Shown here piece by piece: positions 1 to 11,380 of a stretch of DNA of 64,000 bases. This stretch comes from Candolleomyces eurysporus (lineage: Eukaryota; Basidiomycota; Agaricomycetes; Agaricales; Psathyrellaceae), in assembly GCA_027579435.1 (NCBI GenBank), contig JANBPK010000709.1, positions 359,938 to 423,937 of the forward strand, read 5' to 3'. Numbering within the stretch: the stretch's first letter is position 1; each line of letters begins with the position of its first letter. Below the pieces are notes generated by a model, which saw nothing but the letters and a program-made list of their open reading frames with translations, made no database searches and had not been told where the DNA came from. The position numbers and the translations under genes are program-made.

Positions 1-697
1 CGCTCTGATGTAATTTACCTGTAGAATACTATAATTGAACCATTGGTACTAGGCCGAGGATCGAGGGAGTCTGGTGCACTTCACCATGCAGGTGAGTGCT
101 TGTAGGATTCTGAAAGCCGGGTCAGTTGATGGTCATATCCGCGTCGCACAGCTTCCCTTCAAACACTCACTGGCACTGCGGCATTTGCGAGACCACTTCC
201 GTGCGCCACCTCAAACTTCTGACGGTCACTCCGAAGACACGAGCTTGTCTAATTTAATTCGAAACAGCAGAGCCTCAGGCTGAACATGTTGCTTTCTGCG
301 TCATATCACGGTTACTGGGGCGGCCTCGTGGCTTGCCACAGTCAAAGTTTCTGCTCTTTGTGTCCTTGGAATACGGTGGCTCTTTGTGATTCCAAGGTCA
401 TTTAAGACATGGAAGTGTCCACCCCGTCTCATTCTATCCTTCTCTCCCTCTCCTTGTTCAGCGAACAACGGATTTAGCTTTTTGGCAACGGCTCGAAGCT
501 TGAAGCTTTCTCTCCGCCAGCCTCGGACTGAGCCCTTCCTTATTCTCGGATTTAGACATGCCCCAAAGGAGGGAAATATATTTTTATTGTAAGCCCCGTC
601 TTCGAATTTATTCCGAATACAAGATTGACAACCCCTCTCCTGGTTGCTGTAGATGTTCTCTACGGTCTCATTAGTCTGCGCAAGGACTCAAGGCAGA
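1..697. other. No supported gene in first 700 bases
   Basis: Short open frames occur on both strands but none has convincing composition, splice logic or family resemblance. The last part is probably promoter and 5' untranslated sequence of the coiled-coil gene that follows on the plus strand. Confidence 0.4.
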
Positions 698-957
698 ATG
701 AGCCTCATCGTTATTTCACGAAGTCGGATATACTTGAAGCAGGTGCGTGAACTCGACGCGGCTTCCCCGCTTCTAGCTTCTTTGGACTGTTGTTGAATAA
801 TATATCCTGTGTTGCCACTAGCGAAGCAGCAAATGCAAGCCACTGGGCAATCTGGGGGAACTCAGGCTCCTCTCCGTTTAGAGGAAGGTCTCGCGCAGAT
901 GGTAGGTCCGCCCTTTGCTATTCTTTCTCCTCCCGTTGCCAAAACTAGTTTCTAATT

Positions 958-2731
958 ATGACGGCCACCAGGAGCTCAACGTTTTCATCGAACGGAGGGA
1001 CGAAGGCCCAGAGGACCTCGAATCGAGCTTTCGATTCACGCAAATTGGTGCCGATATGTGGGTAACATTTAATTTTGGCGTAAATTACCTTCATCTTTGA
1101 TTAATGAATGGAATCTTTCAGGCTTGATGGATTGTTGTCTCTTGGGAACACTCAACCCGAACCTGTCAACGGTGGCAGCTCTCGCCCTCAAAGGGAGGTT
1201 GTGAAGAAGAGGGTGGCTGGTGTTGCGAGGAAGAAGTCGAGAGTACTTGCAGCTGGGGTTAATGCGATTCGGCGAAAGCATTTCATCCGCACCTCTGGGT
1301 TTCAGAAATATAGCCTAGCTTCCGTGAGTTGAAAATTCTTTCTTTCAAGCAAATGAACGTTGAATTAACCAACGCTGTCGGGCGATAGGTGAACACTCAA
1401 TTGCAGCGCGAGAAAAAGAAGAACACTCTGCAAGCTGCAAGACTTGCAAGAACCGGCTCTTTCACCAAGTACGATTCTAGACTCCTGCAGCCATGAATGC
1501 AAAACTTATCCTCCTTCCTTCTTAGCAGCAGTCTAAGTCGAGCTGGCTCCGTTGTAAACGTCGGTGACTCAACCAGCGACGGCACAAGTATTGCTCAAGG
1601 CCCAAGGTCGGCGTCATCATGCTTTTCCTGTTCATCAGGCTTACACTCACCTCTCACAGAACTCCCATTCGACGCCGATTGACTGCTCAGGGCAGTATCC
1701 TAGCCGAAGGCGCGCCTCCCACCCCTGGCCCGGAGCCTCAGCCTCACGAGGATGTCATGTCTGATGCTATGGATGTTGACGTTGACGTCCAGGACCCCGA
1801 CCCTGTCGACATGAAGTGAGTATTTCACCCCAGCGTGTTAGTGAGACGATATTTATGATGAATAGTGCGACGCCAGTGGTGCCACAACGATCCATCGACC
1901 CAGTGATGGCGTATCCCAGTCCGGCGTCGGTTCAGCGTCCCCAAGCTGGAAACACTGATCTGGATACGCAAGCCGGGTCGTCCGAAGCTGCAGAGGTTCA
2001 AGAAACTCCATCGAGAGCCACTCAGAGCACTGGTGATCAGTCTACCAGCTATCTGTCACGCTTCTCTTTGTGGAGAATGTTCAATGGTGGCGGAAGTGGC
2101 GGCGGAAGCGGTGGCTCTACCCTTTTGGACGTCAATGAGGCAAACAAGAAGGTTAATGAGGTATGTTGTCCCCTGATTTATTTCCAGCCCTTACTGAGCT
2201 CAATATACCTATCATGTCGACTAGTTGGAATGCTCCCTTAAAGAGACTCAGGCTCGATTGGAAGCGGCCATTTCTGCGAATTCTGCGAAGGAGGGTGATG
2301 TGAGTTTTGCAATTGTTTGCCTTTGTCACTATCTTGGGTTGACCGAAATCTCGAAACCAGATCTCGACTCTGCAACACGAGAGAGCCGAACTGCAGAGGC
2401 AGTTGAACGAAGTGAGGCGGGAGTTGGACGACGTCAAGCGAGAGTTGAGCGATACAATGGCCAAGTTGGAGGGAGTTAAAAACGAAAACTTGGAGCAAGC
2501 TCGAGCAGTAAGTGTCTTATTGCTGTCTGAATTCATCTTACTCATGACCACCCTTCACAGATAGAGAGACTCGAGACCATTGAAAGGACGATGGGGACCA
2601 TTGCAAGTGCGATTCGCGCGGTGAGTTAATCCTCGATCCCATTCCATCCACCTCCCAGTCTGATACACGATATTCTGGAACAGAATCCCAACACGATGCA
2701 GATGGTTGAAGAGTCACTGACTTCTTGGTGA
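958..2731 (+). CDS. Coiled-coil protein of unknown function, about ten exons
   Basis: I do not recognise a family. Reading 958-1061, 1122-1323, 1389-1468, 1526-1606, 1660-1815, 1866-2160, 2225-2299, 2361-2507, 2561-2620 and 2684-2731 joins all exons in phase to a TGA stop. The product begins with a Ser/Arg-rich stretch and a very basic segment (VVKKRVAGVARKKSRV). An acidic Asp/Val run (DAMDVDVDVQD) and a Gly/Ser linker follow. The C terminus is a long heptad-rich coiled coil (LQRQLNEVRRELDDVKREL) ending in ESLTSW. A DNA- or chromatin-associated scaffold is possible but is inference. The 5' end is uncertain: in-frame upstream exons allow starts at 833 or 698, and exon 1 also has a competing reading frame. 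Later exons are much more secure than the first. Confidence 0.65.
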
Positions 2732-3175
2732 ACGCCTCACCAACCGCACTCCAAAATATATTCTCAAAGCAATCACCGTGCTATTTATTCGATTCTCGAA
2801 GTTCATACCCACACTATTCTCTCGCACTCCGACTCTAGAATTCGGTTTTAATCCTGTTTGATCTTCACTGTACCATACACTTCTATTCCATTCTTGATTA
2901 AATATTAAATCTATACAGTAACATAACATTTCCGATACATAGTGTGAGGAAAGCAAGAAATACAATGACATGCCAGAGTCAATCCGGGGGTATTATGGTG
3001 ATGAGGGTGAATCTAGTATGCAAACATGTATGACAATCGTAGGAAAGTGTCCGTATCCGTATGCGGTTCGTGGTGTTCATACAATGGTCATAAAGGTGAT
3101 GCATATGTGAGGGAAGTCGTTTAAAAANTATGGGTGTCGCATGTGGAGTATATGTCGGTGAGATTGCCGCGAGAT
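2732..3175. other. Intergenic, convergent 3' ends
   Basis: This stretch lies between the stop of the plus-strand coiled-coil gene and the stop of the small minus-strand gene. It is AT-rich and contains an N at 3128 after a run of five A. I see no supported gene. Confidence 0.4.
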
Positions 3176-3486
3176 TTAAGCACGGGCGAGGTAGAGTTGC
3201 GATGGCATGGTGCTTCGGCGGCGAGTAACGGAGACAAAGTCCCTGGGCATGAAGGAAGCACGCTGCTTGGAACGAGTCCGGGTCATCATCTTCCATAGGT
3301 TGACGAGCTGGCGTCCGATGCGCTTTCCCTTGGTGGAGCGGGTTTGGGTCATAGGCGCGCTGCCGATCGGTATCGGTTAGCTCTTGTTCGGACACACAAG
3401 ACGGGATTCAAAGATACTCACTAGTGGATCTCGACGGGTGGAATGAACGACATAGAGAAGCGGGAGTCACGAACGACAGTGGCCAT
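3176..3486 (-). CDS. Small basic protein, two exons, unknown function
   Basis: The ATG at 3486 opens exon 1 (3486-3422), which encodes MATVVRDSRFSMSFIPPVEIH and ends at a GTGAGT donor. An acceptor ending CGGCAG at 3360-3362 leads into exon 2 (3359-3176). The two exons total 249 nt, exactly 83 codons including the TAA stop, so the predicted protein has 82 residues. Exon 2 is very basic, with segments RSTKGKRIGRQLVNLWK and SVTRRRSTMPS, and ends in YLARA. No signal peptide or membrane segment is evident. A longer alternative open frame (3395-2979) runs across exon 2 in another frame but contains an N and has poorer composition. I recognise no family. The gene model rests on the phase match and clean splice sites only. 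Confidence 0.5.
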
Positions 3487-4341
3487 ATCGAGAGCGATTA
3501 CGGGAGGTAAGTGGGGTTTGGGAGATTCGTGAGGCGAAGGTGCCGGTCGAGATGGTTCGTTTTTCAAGGAAGAAAAATTAGAAAAGTAGACCGGCTACTA
3601 GCTTTGAGTTGGATAATATAGAGAGTGTGGTTTAGCTAGCGCTAGGGCGGAAGAAAGAGCAACTCAAAGTCGGAGAAGGAAGAGATTGAAAAGTTGAAAG
3701 TTGAACCAGTCGATCCTGATCGCACTGAGGAGAAACCGACATCCAGAGCACCTCTATATAAATAAGAAAGGGGAACAATCGGCGTCAGAGGGATAATGTC
3801 AATCTGTGCGCGGGCTGTGTGCATTCTTGAGGACAATAAGGCGCGGCCTTGTATTGTCCTGCGCGCGCATGTGGTAATTCCCTCCGGGGAACAACGTCGC
3901 TGCGATTGCTTCTAGAATTCTGATATCTAGCCTTTTGTGTATTCAAGGTCGGTGATACTACGCTGTTGCGACGATTTATTATTGGAAGTGCTTGTTGAAG
4001 ATGGCGCTGAAGCTTGGTGGCGGCAGTGGGTCGGGTGTTTGGTTGTGCTTGGCACGAGCTTTGGCCTTCAGCGCCTTTGTTTGGCCTCCTCTCATCTTTA
4101 TTTGGCCTCCCAGATCTTAGTTTGTCCTCCTCCTCCAGCATGATGAGCAAGGGAACGCAAGAGTGAGTGTTATTTGGCTATCCAAGTTGTAACCCCGAGT
4201 ATTGGTTCCATCTAACCGTATATAAATTACGAACCCATGATGCACTAAAATTACACTGTACATGTGCCAATAAGGTTATCACAATAATTGTGAAGGACTG
4301 AATGCGACTAGTGGTGATCTAATGGTCTGTCTGGCAGTTAC
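3487..4341. other. Gene-poor stretch upstream of the small gene
   Basis: About 850 bases with no confident gene. A minus-strand open frame of 121 codons (4150-3785) is hydrophilic and repetitive (RPNKDERRPNKGAEG) and lacks recognisable features or splice partners, so I do not call it. Confidence 0.4.
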
Positions 4342-6677
4342 TCAATCATAGTTCGATTCTGTGATTGTCGCAAGGGTTTTGCTCCATTCCACGACCTTGT
4401 AATGCACTTGCACCTAGAAGCGATTCAGAAAAGAAGTATGGGAGGGAAGAATACAGTCCAAACACACCTTCGCAGGGTTGAAATTGAGTACCTGCAGGCC
4501 TTCGAGGGACGTCGCACGAGACAAGGCGACATATGCTTGTCCTGCAACGCACAACATTTAGAGACTTGGCCAATTATGTGAAAAAAGCTTTCGCACCTTT
4601 CTCGAACACTTTTCCAAGGTCAACTTTAACCCGGTCCAAAGTCTGCCCTTGAGACTTGTGGATGCTCATCGCCCACGACAAAATCAATGGGAGCTAGAGA
4701 AAGATGTCAGCATCAACAATTGAATTATCAACCAAATCAGCCGTACCTGTGTCCGACTGACTTGCACCTCTCCGCTGGGGAGCTCGACCTTGAACACTTC
4801 GGGCAAGACGAGCACCTTCCTGGTCCCACCATTTGGAATCCTGAACTCTACCAAGGGGTAAAGTTTAAAGGATCCAGTAGACGGCTTCTTGGATCCAGCG
4901 GCACTACTGCTACCACCTCCAACAACACCGGTAGCAGCTTCAAGAGCGTCTTTCGCGTAGTCAGTGGGATCCACAAACGACACAATCTTGCCCATGCTTC
5001 CATTAACAAGGGTATCATCGACATTCTTGATCAGCATAACCTGGGCGTTGATTCGCAGCTTCAACACCTGAGGAGCCATAAAATTGGCGAGCGTCTTTTC
5101 TCTCTGGTTAGGGTCTAGCATTGACCCGCCATCCACAGCCGTGAATCGTTTCTCTTCAGTGGACAACCGCGACATTCTCGATGTATTAGACCGCTCAACA
5201 TCCTCTCGAAGAGGGAACCTGGGGCTGCGTGAGTATTTATGGATTGGGTTATACATTGACCACTCACAGTTCAGTGGCCTCCATCCCATCTTCATAATGG
5301 ATTGGTCGTGAAAGCTTCTTGAATTCCTGAATTGACTGCTGTGACAAGTTTCCAAACCTCATCTCATTCAGCATATCAATGAACCCTAATTATCCTGTCA
5401 GCAGCATAAACGCCAGGCAGAATGGATATGCTCACTCTGGTCGCGCTGACGGAAGACCTTCGTAAGGTTAAACATATACTTGATTGACTCGGCCCAAAGC
5501 TCAGCTTCAAACGCAAATTTCACTGAGCCACTTCTGGTGACTGGAGGCAGCTGGAAGAAGTCTCCGGTAATAATAATCTGTTTGACAGGTCAGAGAAGCA
5601 ATACAGGAAGAATCTGGCTAGCCGACCTGGATTCCGCCAAACGGAACGCTTGACTTGCGAAGAATAGCGCCAATCTTGGCGAGTTTGTCGAAAAGGTCTC
5701 CGTCAACCATCGAAACTGGAAAGGTCTGTTAGCGCGATAGAATACGACCATGTTTGGCGCAAGCACCTTCGTCGATGATAAGAACCTTCGTTCGGAGCCA
5801 TCGGGCTGCTGCCTTCTTGTTCTTGCGAATCTTAGTTGCAAGGTCTTCGGCGCTCTCTATTCCAAGGCCAATTCCAGCAAATGAATGGATGGTGACACCG
5901 CCGATATTGCAGGCAGCAATACCTATACTAGAGATCAGCTTGAGAGGACGGTATATGCGGCATTCCACGCACCAGTTGAAGCTGTGATAGCAATTGCATC
6001 TGGGGTCTTGACAAACTTCTTCCGCAAGACCTTGATAATTTCGCGAAGTAAGACGGACTTGCCGGTACCTAGTCATGAGTCAGTCTCCACAAATGCTAGA
6101 AATACGCTGGCCACTCACCAGCACTTCCAGTATAAAACACGCAGTTCCCTTCTTGAACCAACTTCAAAATCTGGGTCTGTTCCTGACTGAGGAACACCGC
6201 TGCAAGCTTCTCCGGCTTGCCTGAGGGCGGAACAGCCGATGAGGAAGGGGTCGGAGTACTATTCGCCGTCCTGGTAGTCTGGGAGCCCCTGCTCCCACCA
6301 GCAATGCTGTCGTTTCCGAAACCAGACTTCGACGACAGCGAGTCAGTCTCGGCCCATGGCAACACCCTCCTCTTCTTGGTGGCACTCGATGCGTCGCCGG
6401 CCCCTTCGTCACTGTGACGCTTGTTTGGGACTCTCTTCGAGTCAGCGAGAGGCGCTGGCGGCTTATTGTGCTGACACTCTTCCAAAGCCTTCTGAATATC
6501 CCTCAAACGCTTTTCTGCCCCCGTCAAAACGCGGGTTGTCTCCTGCGGTTTCTGTGTCGGTGACCACGGTATGTCCTGGGACGATCTCAGCGTCTGAGAT
6601 GATTGGGTTGACGACGTCGACCAGTCTCGCTTGACGCTTCCAAGACCCGATCTTGCTGACTTCGAGGATTTGTTCAT
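4342..6677 (-). CDS. PIF1: Pif1-family 5'-3' DNA helicase
   Basis: Superfamily 1B helicase of the Pif1/Rrm3 type, which unwinds G-quadruplexes, R-loops and stalled forks in nucleus and mitochondria. I read about nine exons and roughly 640 residues. The N terminus (about 170 residues) is Ser/Thr/Pro-rich and low in complexity. Motifs then follow in order: Walker A GSAGTGKS, formed across the exon 1/exon 2 junction (6119/6068); motif Ia [19 protein letters not shown]; Walker [15 protein letters not shown] across an intron at about 5767-5716; motif [18 protein letters not shown]-like [21 protein letters not shown] followed by [10 protein letters not shown]; and C-terminal motifs [16 protein letters not shown] and [15 protein letters not shown]. 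All core helicase motifs are present, so it appears intact. It ends in a short exon with stop at 4342. The 256-base gap to the TIM44 stop upstream suggests an independent promoter. Nuclear versus mitochondrial targeting cannot be decided here. Confidence 0.93.
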
Positions 6678-6933
6678 GGCGCGAGGTGAAGGAGGTTTGG
6701 CGGAAAGGGGGGGAACGACAAGTCGCGGTGGGCGGCTGGCTCGGGCGTGGGAAAGGCGCGTTGTTCGTGTTTAAGCTGCACGTGAGCGTGTTCAATCAGG
6801 ACGCGTCGCAGCAATTTCCGGCCAACAATGAACGAGTGAGTAGTGATTATGCCTCCAGCTAGTACCGCTGCTACATCGAGGAAAAGCCAATAAGGTAGTC
6901 TATAATGTACGATGATTATATTACTTTTCCAAC

Positions 6934-8605
6934 CTACAGGTAGGCGCGTGCACTTCTTCGTCCCATCTGTGGCCACAGTCAGCAAAAACCTAGGGATAAC
7001 ACCAGCAAGGAAATTGCGTACCTCAACGATCTTCCATCCAGCAGTGAGCTCGTTGTCAAGCTCCTCAGGAATACGAGTTACGACTGCGACATAAGTGCAT
7101 TGCTCCACCTTGTCTTCGGCACCGACCACGATTTCTGCCGTTTTAGCATTTCGGAAGAGAAGCATTTCCTGCGTGGAAAATGTGATGATGAAAACGGGGA
7201 TTTCGTTCTCCAAAATCTTTGCTTCTAGGACCTGAAGAAAATATAAACATTTACGCTGGAAACTTGACGAGAGAAACCACATACGTCGACTTGTCGAATG
7301 TCAAGCACTTTGCTGTCGCTAATGAGACCCTGGCGCAGGTATTGCTCCATGGTTGCCCATAGAACATTATATGTCTAGACAAAAATGAGCAAAGTAGTTG
7401 CAAGATCAATCTCAGGAATGACTCACAGCTTCACCGCACCATGCTTTGAGACTTTCTTGATCCGCAGACAAGTAGGCATCGACAACTTCAGGGACAATGT
7501 ACTCTCGGAGTTCGCGCTCAAAACTCTCCCGGTTGAAGGTGGGGTCCATAGACATCATTAGCCGTGTCACTTGTGCCGTCTCGTTCTCGTCGAACCAAGA
7601 TCCAATCGTATCTGTTACTGATCGCACACTTGCCACCACTGGGTGCTCCGAATCATCATAAGACTGTCGGAGTTCAGTGAGTTTCTTCAGGACAGGGTTC
7701 GTCTCCTTCAACTTATTCCATGCTTCTTGTCGTGGCGAATCTTTGTGGAGTACGAGTGCCTGGCCAGCTCTTGAAGCGACAGATAAGAATGGTGAAAATG
7801 TATGGCACTGGATATGACTTACTCAGGATCGGCAGTCACTCTGGAACCGCGGGTCAACCCTGCTTTCGCGAGTCGCTTCTGACGTCTCAATCTCCGAGCC
7901 TCTCTCTCCTCAAAACCTGCGTGCTTGAGACTGCCGCTGTCATCAAGAGCCTCCACGAGGGTGTCCGCAAGCGACTTGTACGCAGCGGTATTTCGGATGG
8001 GCTCCGTGGACTTTTCGATTGTCGCTGACAGGGCCGCCGAAGCTCGACCAATCTGCAGAAATTTTCAGTCAACATATACAAAAGATTGACAGACAGAAAA
8101 GACTTACGGCACGCATGACCTCGCTCTCCTCCATGGTTCTGAGAGCCTCGGAAACAGCATCTCCAACCTTCACACCGGTCTTCTTGAGTTCCTCGGCCGC
8201 TGCCCGAAGCCTTGGGTTCTCCTTGATGCTGGAAGCGAGCTGCACAAGACTAGGTTATTTCAACAGGGTAGACAAAGGGTGTGCGCCACGTACTCTGGCC
8301 CGTTCGTAGGCAATCCTAGCCTTCTTCAAAGCCTCTGCGTCCTGGAGCTTGTCCACGTCTCCCTGCAGCTGCTTGACGTTCTCCTGGAGCTCACGATCCT
8401 TCCGCAGTTCATCCTTCAGCACATCCACGAATGTCTGGAACGGCGACTTTGGAGCTTCAAACCGCCGTGACGAGCTATGGAAACCGGCAGTGGCCTGAGG
8501 GACGGCTATCCGGAACGGTGGGGGGAACGCAGTGCGCTGTGACAAGACAGCCCTATTTCGCAAGGCAGAACGGACAGCCAGGCTCTTCAAGTGTCTAGGG
8601 AGCAT
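6934..8605 (-). CDS. TIM44: Mitochondrial import inner membrane translocase subunit Tim44
   Basis: Tim44 is the peripheral matrix-side subunit of the TIM23 motor that tethers mtHsp70 to the import channel. The chosen ATG at 8605 gives a typical presequence (MLPRHLKSLAVRSALRNRAV), rich in Arg and lacking acids. An in-frame ATG at 8668 would add 21 residues before it and is less likely. After the presequence come FHSSSRR, a charged coiled-coil stretch (PFQTFVDVLKDELRKDREL; LQGDVDKLQDAEALKKAR) and a helical segment (EELKKTGVKVGDAVSEAL). The conserved C-terminal domain contains GSWFDENETAQVTRLM, MDPTFNRESFERELREYIV, VLEAKILENEIPVFIITF and VVTRIPEELDNELTAGWKIV. The last exon, after an intron ending CCACAG, adds MGRRSARAYL before the stop, matching the usual fungal Tim44 ending. 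Several short introns split the gene. It appears complete. Confidence 0.93.
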
Positions 8606-8896
8606 TTCGATTGAAGAGCGCAGAAGGAGACAGCGAATAACTTGGAAAGTGGGAGATGCGTCACTCAAAAGAAGCCGCTTCCCCGACCCGACATCACACT
8701 GAAAAATTCAGTCACGTGGCGCTGGCCAAACACCCAGCCTAGCAGCGCTTTCTGGGCGCTTATTGGAAAAAGAAGAGGGCCGTAAAAACAACTCGAATGG
8801 TATATTTACAGTAGTGATACGTCTAATTGGGATACAGGGAGTAGTCCAACAAGTCCAAACTATCACAAAATATAAAATCGTCCCGAGAAATCCCGT

Positions 8897-9638
8897 CTAA
8901 TACGCCGCAGCAGCCTCGAAGAAACTCCTAGGAAGATGCAACCCGTGAAACTCGAGCTCGACAAAGCTAGGGTCTGCCAGCAAGATTCTCTCAATCTCAT
9001 CAACGTCTTCGTGCCTGATATAGGTGCTATACCGGAGCAGGTCAGTCTAGTATACCACAGCATATGAAACAGAGCCTCACTTGGGCGAGAGGTAATAAAC
9101 CTTCCCCGGGGTCAAAGTGGCCTTCCACTTCTTGTAATGAGGAACACTAATTCTCATCAAGACTTTGCCGACTTGGTTCTTGACAGTATCGTAGACGTTG
9201 TGAAGAGTACTGGGCCTGAATGCACGACGTTCAATCAGGGCTCTGAAATCATTGTCAACGTATTCTGTTCCATTTTCCCTGAGGTTCGGACAGGTAAGAC
9301 GACCGCGACTGAGCTTTACCAAGAGCACGTAAAACATACGATACGAAGCGTCCACGTCCCTGTAAGAACGCGACTGCCTCACGGGGGTGCAAGAGCTGAT
9401 CTCCAAATAGCTCTCTACGAAGTGGAGTTGGTGAGTTTTCCTGGCAAGGGTCTGATACGTCGCTGGGATTCGTCCTCCTTTCTGGAGCAAAATGTTCAGG
9501 GTATTTTGCTCGAGCCTCCAGTTGATTACGAGAGACCTGGCGAAGGTTCGGCGAGCGGGGAGCAGGTTGGGGGTTAGCGACAGCAATGACAGTGGAGGCG
9601 AAACAAAGGAAGGTCGTCACAACCGCTGAGAGACGCAT
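8897..9638 (-). CDS. Predicted secreted protein, about 207 residues, unknown function
   Basis: Three exons join in phase: 9638-9340 ending at a GTATGT donor, then an exon from 9278 to a GTGAGG donor near 9082, then a last exon after an acceptor GGTATAG. The product starts with a classic signal peptide (MRLSAVVTTFLCFASTVIAV) followed by a Pro/Arg-rich stretch. One N-glycosylation sequon (ENGTEY) spans the first splice junction. The middle part YDTVKNQVGKVLMRISVPHY then KKWKATLTPGKVYYLSP looks like a folded domain, and the protein ends FHGLHLPRSFFEAAAAY. There is one cysteine in the mature part that I can see, so disulfide-rich effector classes are unlikely. I do not recognise a family. The frame choice is supported by both junctions being phase 2. 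Confidence 0.6.
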
Positions 9639-10472
9639 CGTAAGCAAGGAAAACGGAGGCTGTTTCACTTTCTAGGCCCAGGGCCATCTTGTTTATATGC
9701 TGGTGTGCGTATAAATAACGCGATATCATATCCGGGTTTGATAATTCATCCATAAATCCTGTCAACATGTCAACGTCGGTAGCGTCGGGTGTGCGTGCTA
9801 TCGCGCCCCTAGTAATGGAAAATTTTGATGATTTCCTGAACACAACCCCGGCTTGACATGAGACCTACACTGTTTGAGAGCCCTTGAAATTGCACACCTG
9901 GTGGTATATTTTTATAGCTATACTCCAGCTTCATGGGGATTCCGAGGGCGAAAACATCGATTGCCCCTAGATCTGCAGAATTCTGTGCGATGGCAAGTAT
10001 GGGATGTATGAGGGAGTGTCCACGAATATTGCACATTCATGTACACTACTTGATTGCGTCGACCCTGATATTTTGGGGATTTTAGAATAATCTACACCGA
10101 AGACATTCCAGAATTTTGCACATCCCGGAATTCGGCATTACCCCTGGAGTGATAGTATCAGGTACGTGAACCGCATACCGGGTCCTTTTACTATGGAGTC
10201 ATGAAAGACGACTTGAAAAGTACCTCCATTATTCTTGCCGTTTCAGTTTCACCTACCTTTCGCGCGAGACCACCTATTCGAGGTCTTTTAAGCCAGTTTC
10301 TTGTAGAAAAGGTTCTGGTTGGAATGAGTAGAGTTTCGTAATTGACGATGACAGCGGCGTCCAATTAAGCAGAAAGATAAGCTAAAGTGATCTAGACCAA
10401 CAGGAAACACGGTGTGAACCAAGGTGAATGTTCACACAGACTTCCAACCCAGGCAGAATATAAACAATATAC
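9639..10472. other. Intergenic, no supported gene
   Basis: About 830 bases between the secreted-protein start and the 3' end of the heme lyase gene. Only short, unconvincing open frames occur. Confidence 0.4.
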
Positions 10473-11380
10473 CTATGCGGGTCTTTCCTTCCCTGATGAC
10501 CCTTGATCTTTTCTGAAGCTCGACCAAACCTCCTCGGTCGCAACCGAGATTCGGTCTGTAATGCTTTCAAAGCTGTCCAGCGCTGGTCGGACATCGAGGG
10601 AGAACACGGGAGAGCCATCTGGTTCCGGAGGTGCGGAGTAGTAGTCAATCACGTATCGAACCTCCTCTCCAGTTCCCGGTCGGCGAACAATCCAGTCATG
10701 GCGATCGAATGGTGGTTCAGAGCTATAAAGATATGAGTAAAGGTAGGCAATAGACGAGAAGGGTGGGTGGGGACTGACTTGAACCGTGAAGGGAAGAGCC
10801 AACCAGCGAGTAGCAGCAATCTGGCTTTCGGTGACATTTCACCTGGCCGCCCCTTGAATTTAGCCAAATGGATATCATCTGCCCTAAAAACGAACAAGGG
10901 AACGTTAGTTCGCCGAGGCGCGATATCGAAAAGTTCGGAGACTCACTGGCCGTGCCTACGCTCCCACTTCTTCACCTCCTCCCAGGCTTCCTCGTTGAGG
11001 AAGTTGTGAATTTCGACCATCGTCTCGATATGCTCCTCTGGAGTCTCCCAGCCTTTCCGAACGAGGGCATTATAGAACTGTTGCGGTGAAGGGTATTCCC
11101 ATCTCCCGGAGTCGTCCCGGGGTATTGAGGATTCCGTCCTTGTCGTTGGCAGCGACATACCCTGATGTGGTGCTGGCGCCTGCGAGAGCTTAGGCATTTG
11201 GTTGTGAGGGTTGATAGAATCGTGATCTATAGGACATTTTGCGGGCTCCTGGGGCTTGTCATGAGATATGGGGCATTTTGCAGGCGCTGCCGCTGCCGGT
11301 GTCGTGGCCTGTGAGTGGTGAGGTACAGGGCAACCAGAGGCAGAGTTTTGTGGTACTGGGCTTGAGGATGTTTGACCCAT
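10473..11380 (-). CDS. Holocytochrome c-type synthase (cytochrome c/c1 heme lyase)
   Basis: Heme lyases of the Cyc3/HCCS family attach heme covalently to apocytochrome c or c1 in the mitochondrial intermembrane space. Three exons (11380-10947, 10883-10779, 10722-10473) total 789 nt, giving 262 residues. The N terminus carries three Cys-Pro heme regulatory-type motifs: [16 protein letters not shown] and AKCPIDHD. The conserved domain follows with [20 protein letters not shown] and [19 protein letters not shown] then RRH; the His of this W-E-x-x-H element corresponds to the heme-ligating His of the family. After the second intron comes [20 protein letters not shown], the hallmark PFDRHDW block, then [11 protein letters not shown]. 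The family includes separate cytochrome c (Cyc3) and c1 (Cyt2) enzymes in some fungi, and the sequence alone does not settle which this is. It looks complete and functional. Confidence 0.92.

Noticed and set aside
3785..4150. Minus-strand 121-codon open frame
   Set aside because: Low-complexity, no domain, no signal peptide and no splice partners; likely chance in a GC-rich stretch.
4312..4379. tRNA-like segment with a B-box-like GTTCGATTC and a 5-bp T-arm stem
   Set aside because: It overlaps the last coding exon of the helicase gene, the acceptor pairing is out of register, and the D arm and anticodon stem do not form.
9137..9577. Plus-strand 146-codon open frame
   Set aside because: Antisense shadow of the predicted secreted protein on the minus strand, which has a signal peptide and in-phase introns.
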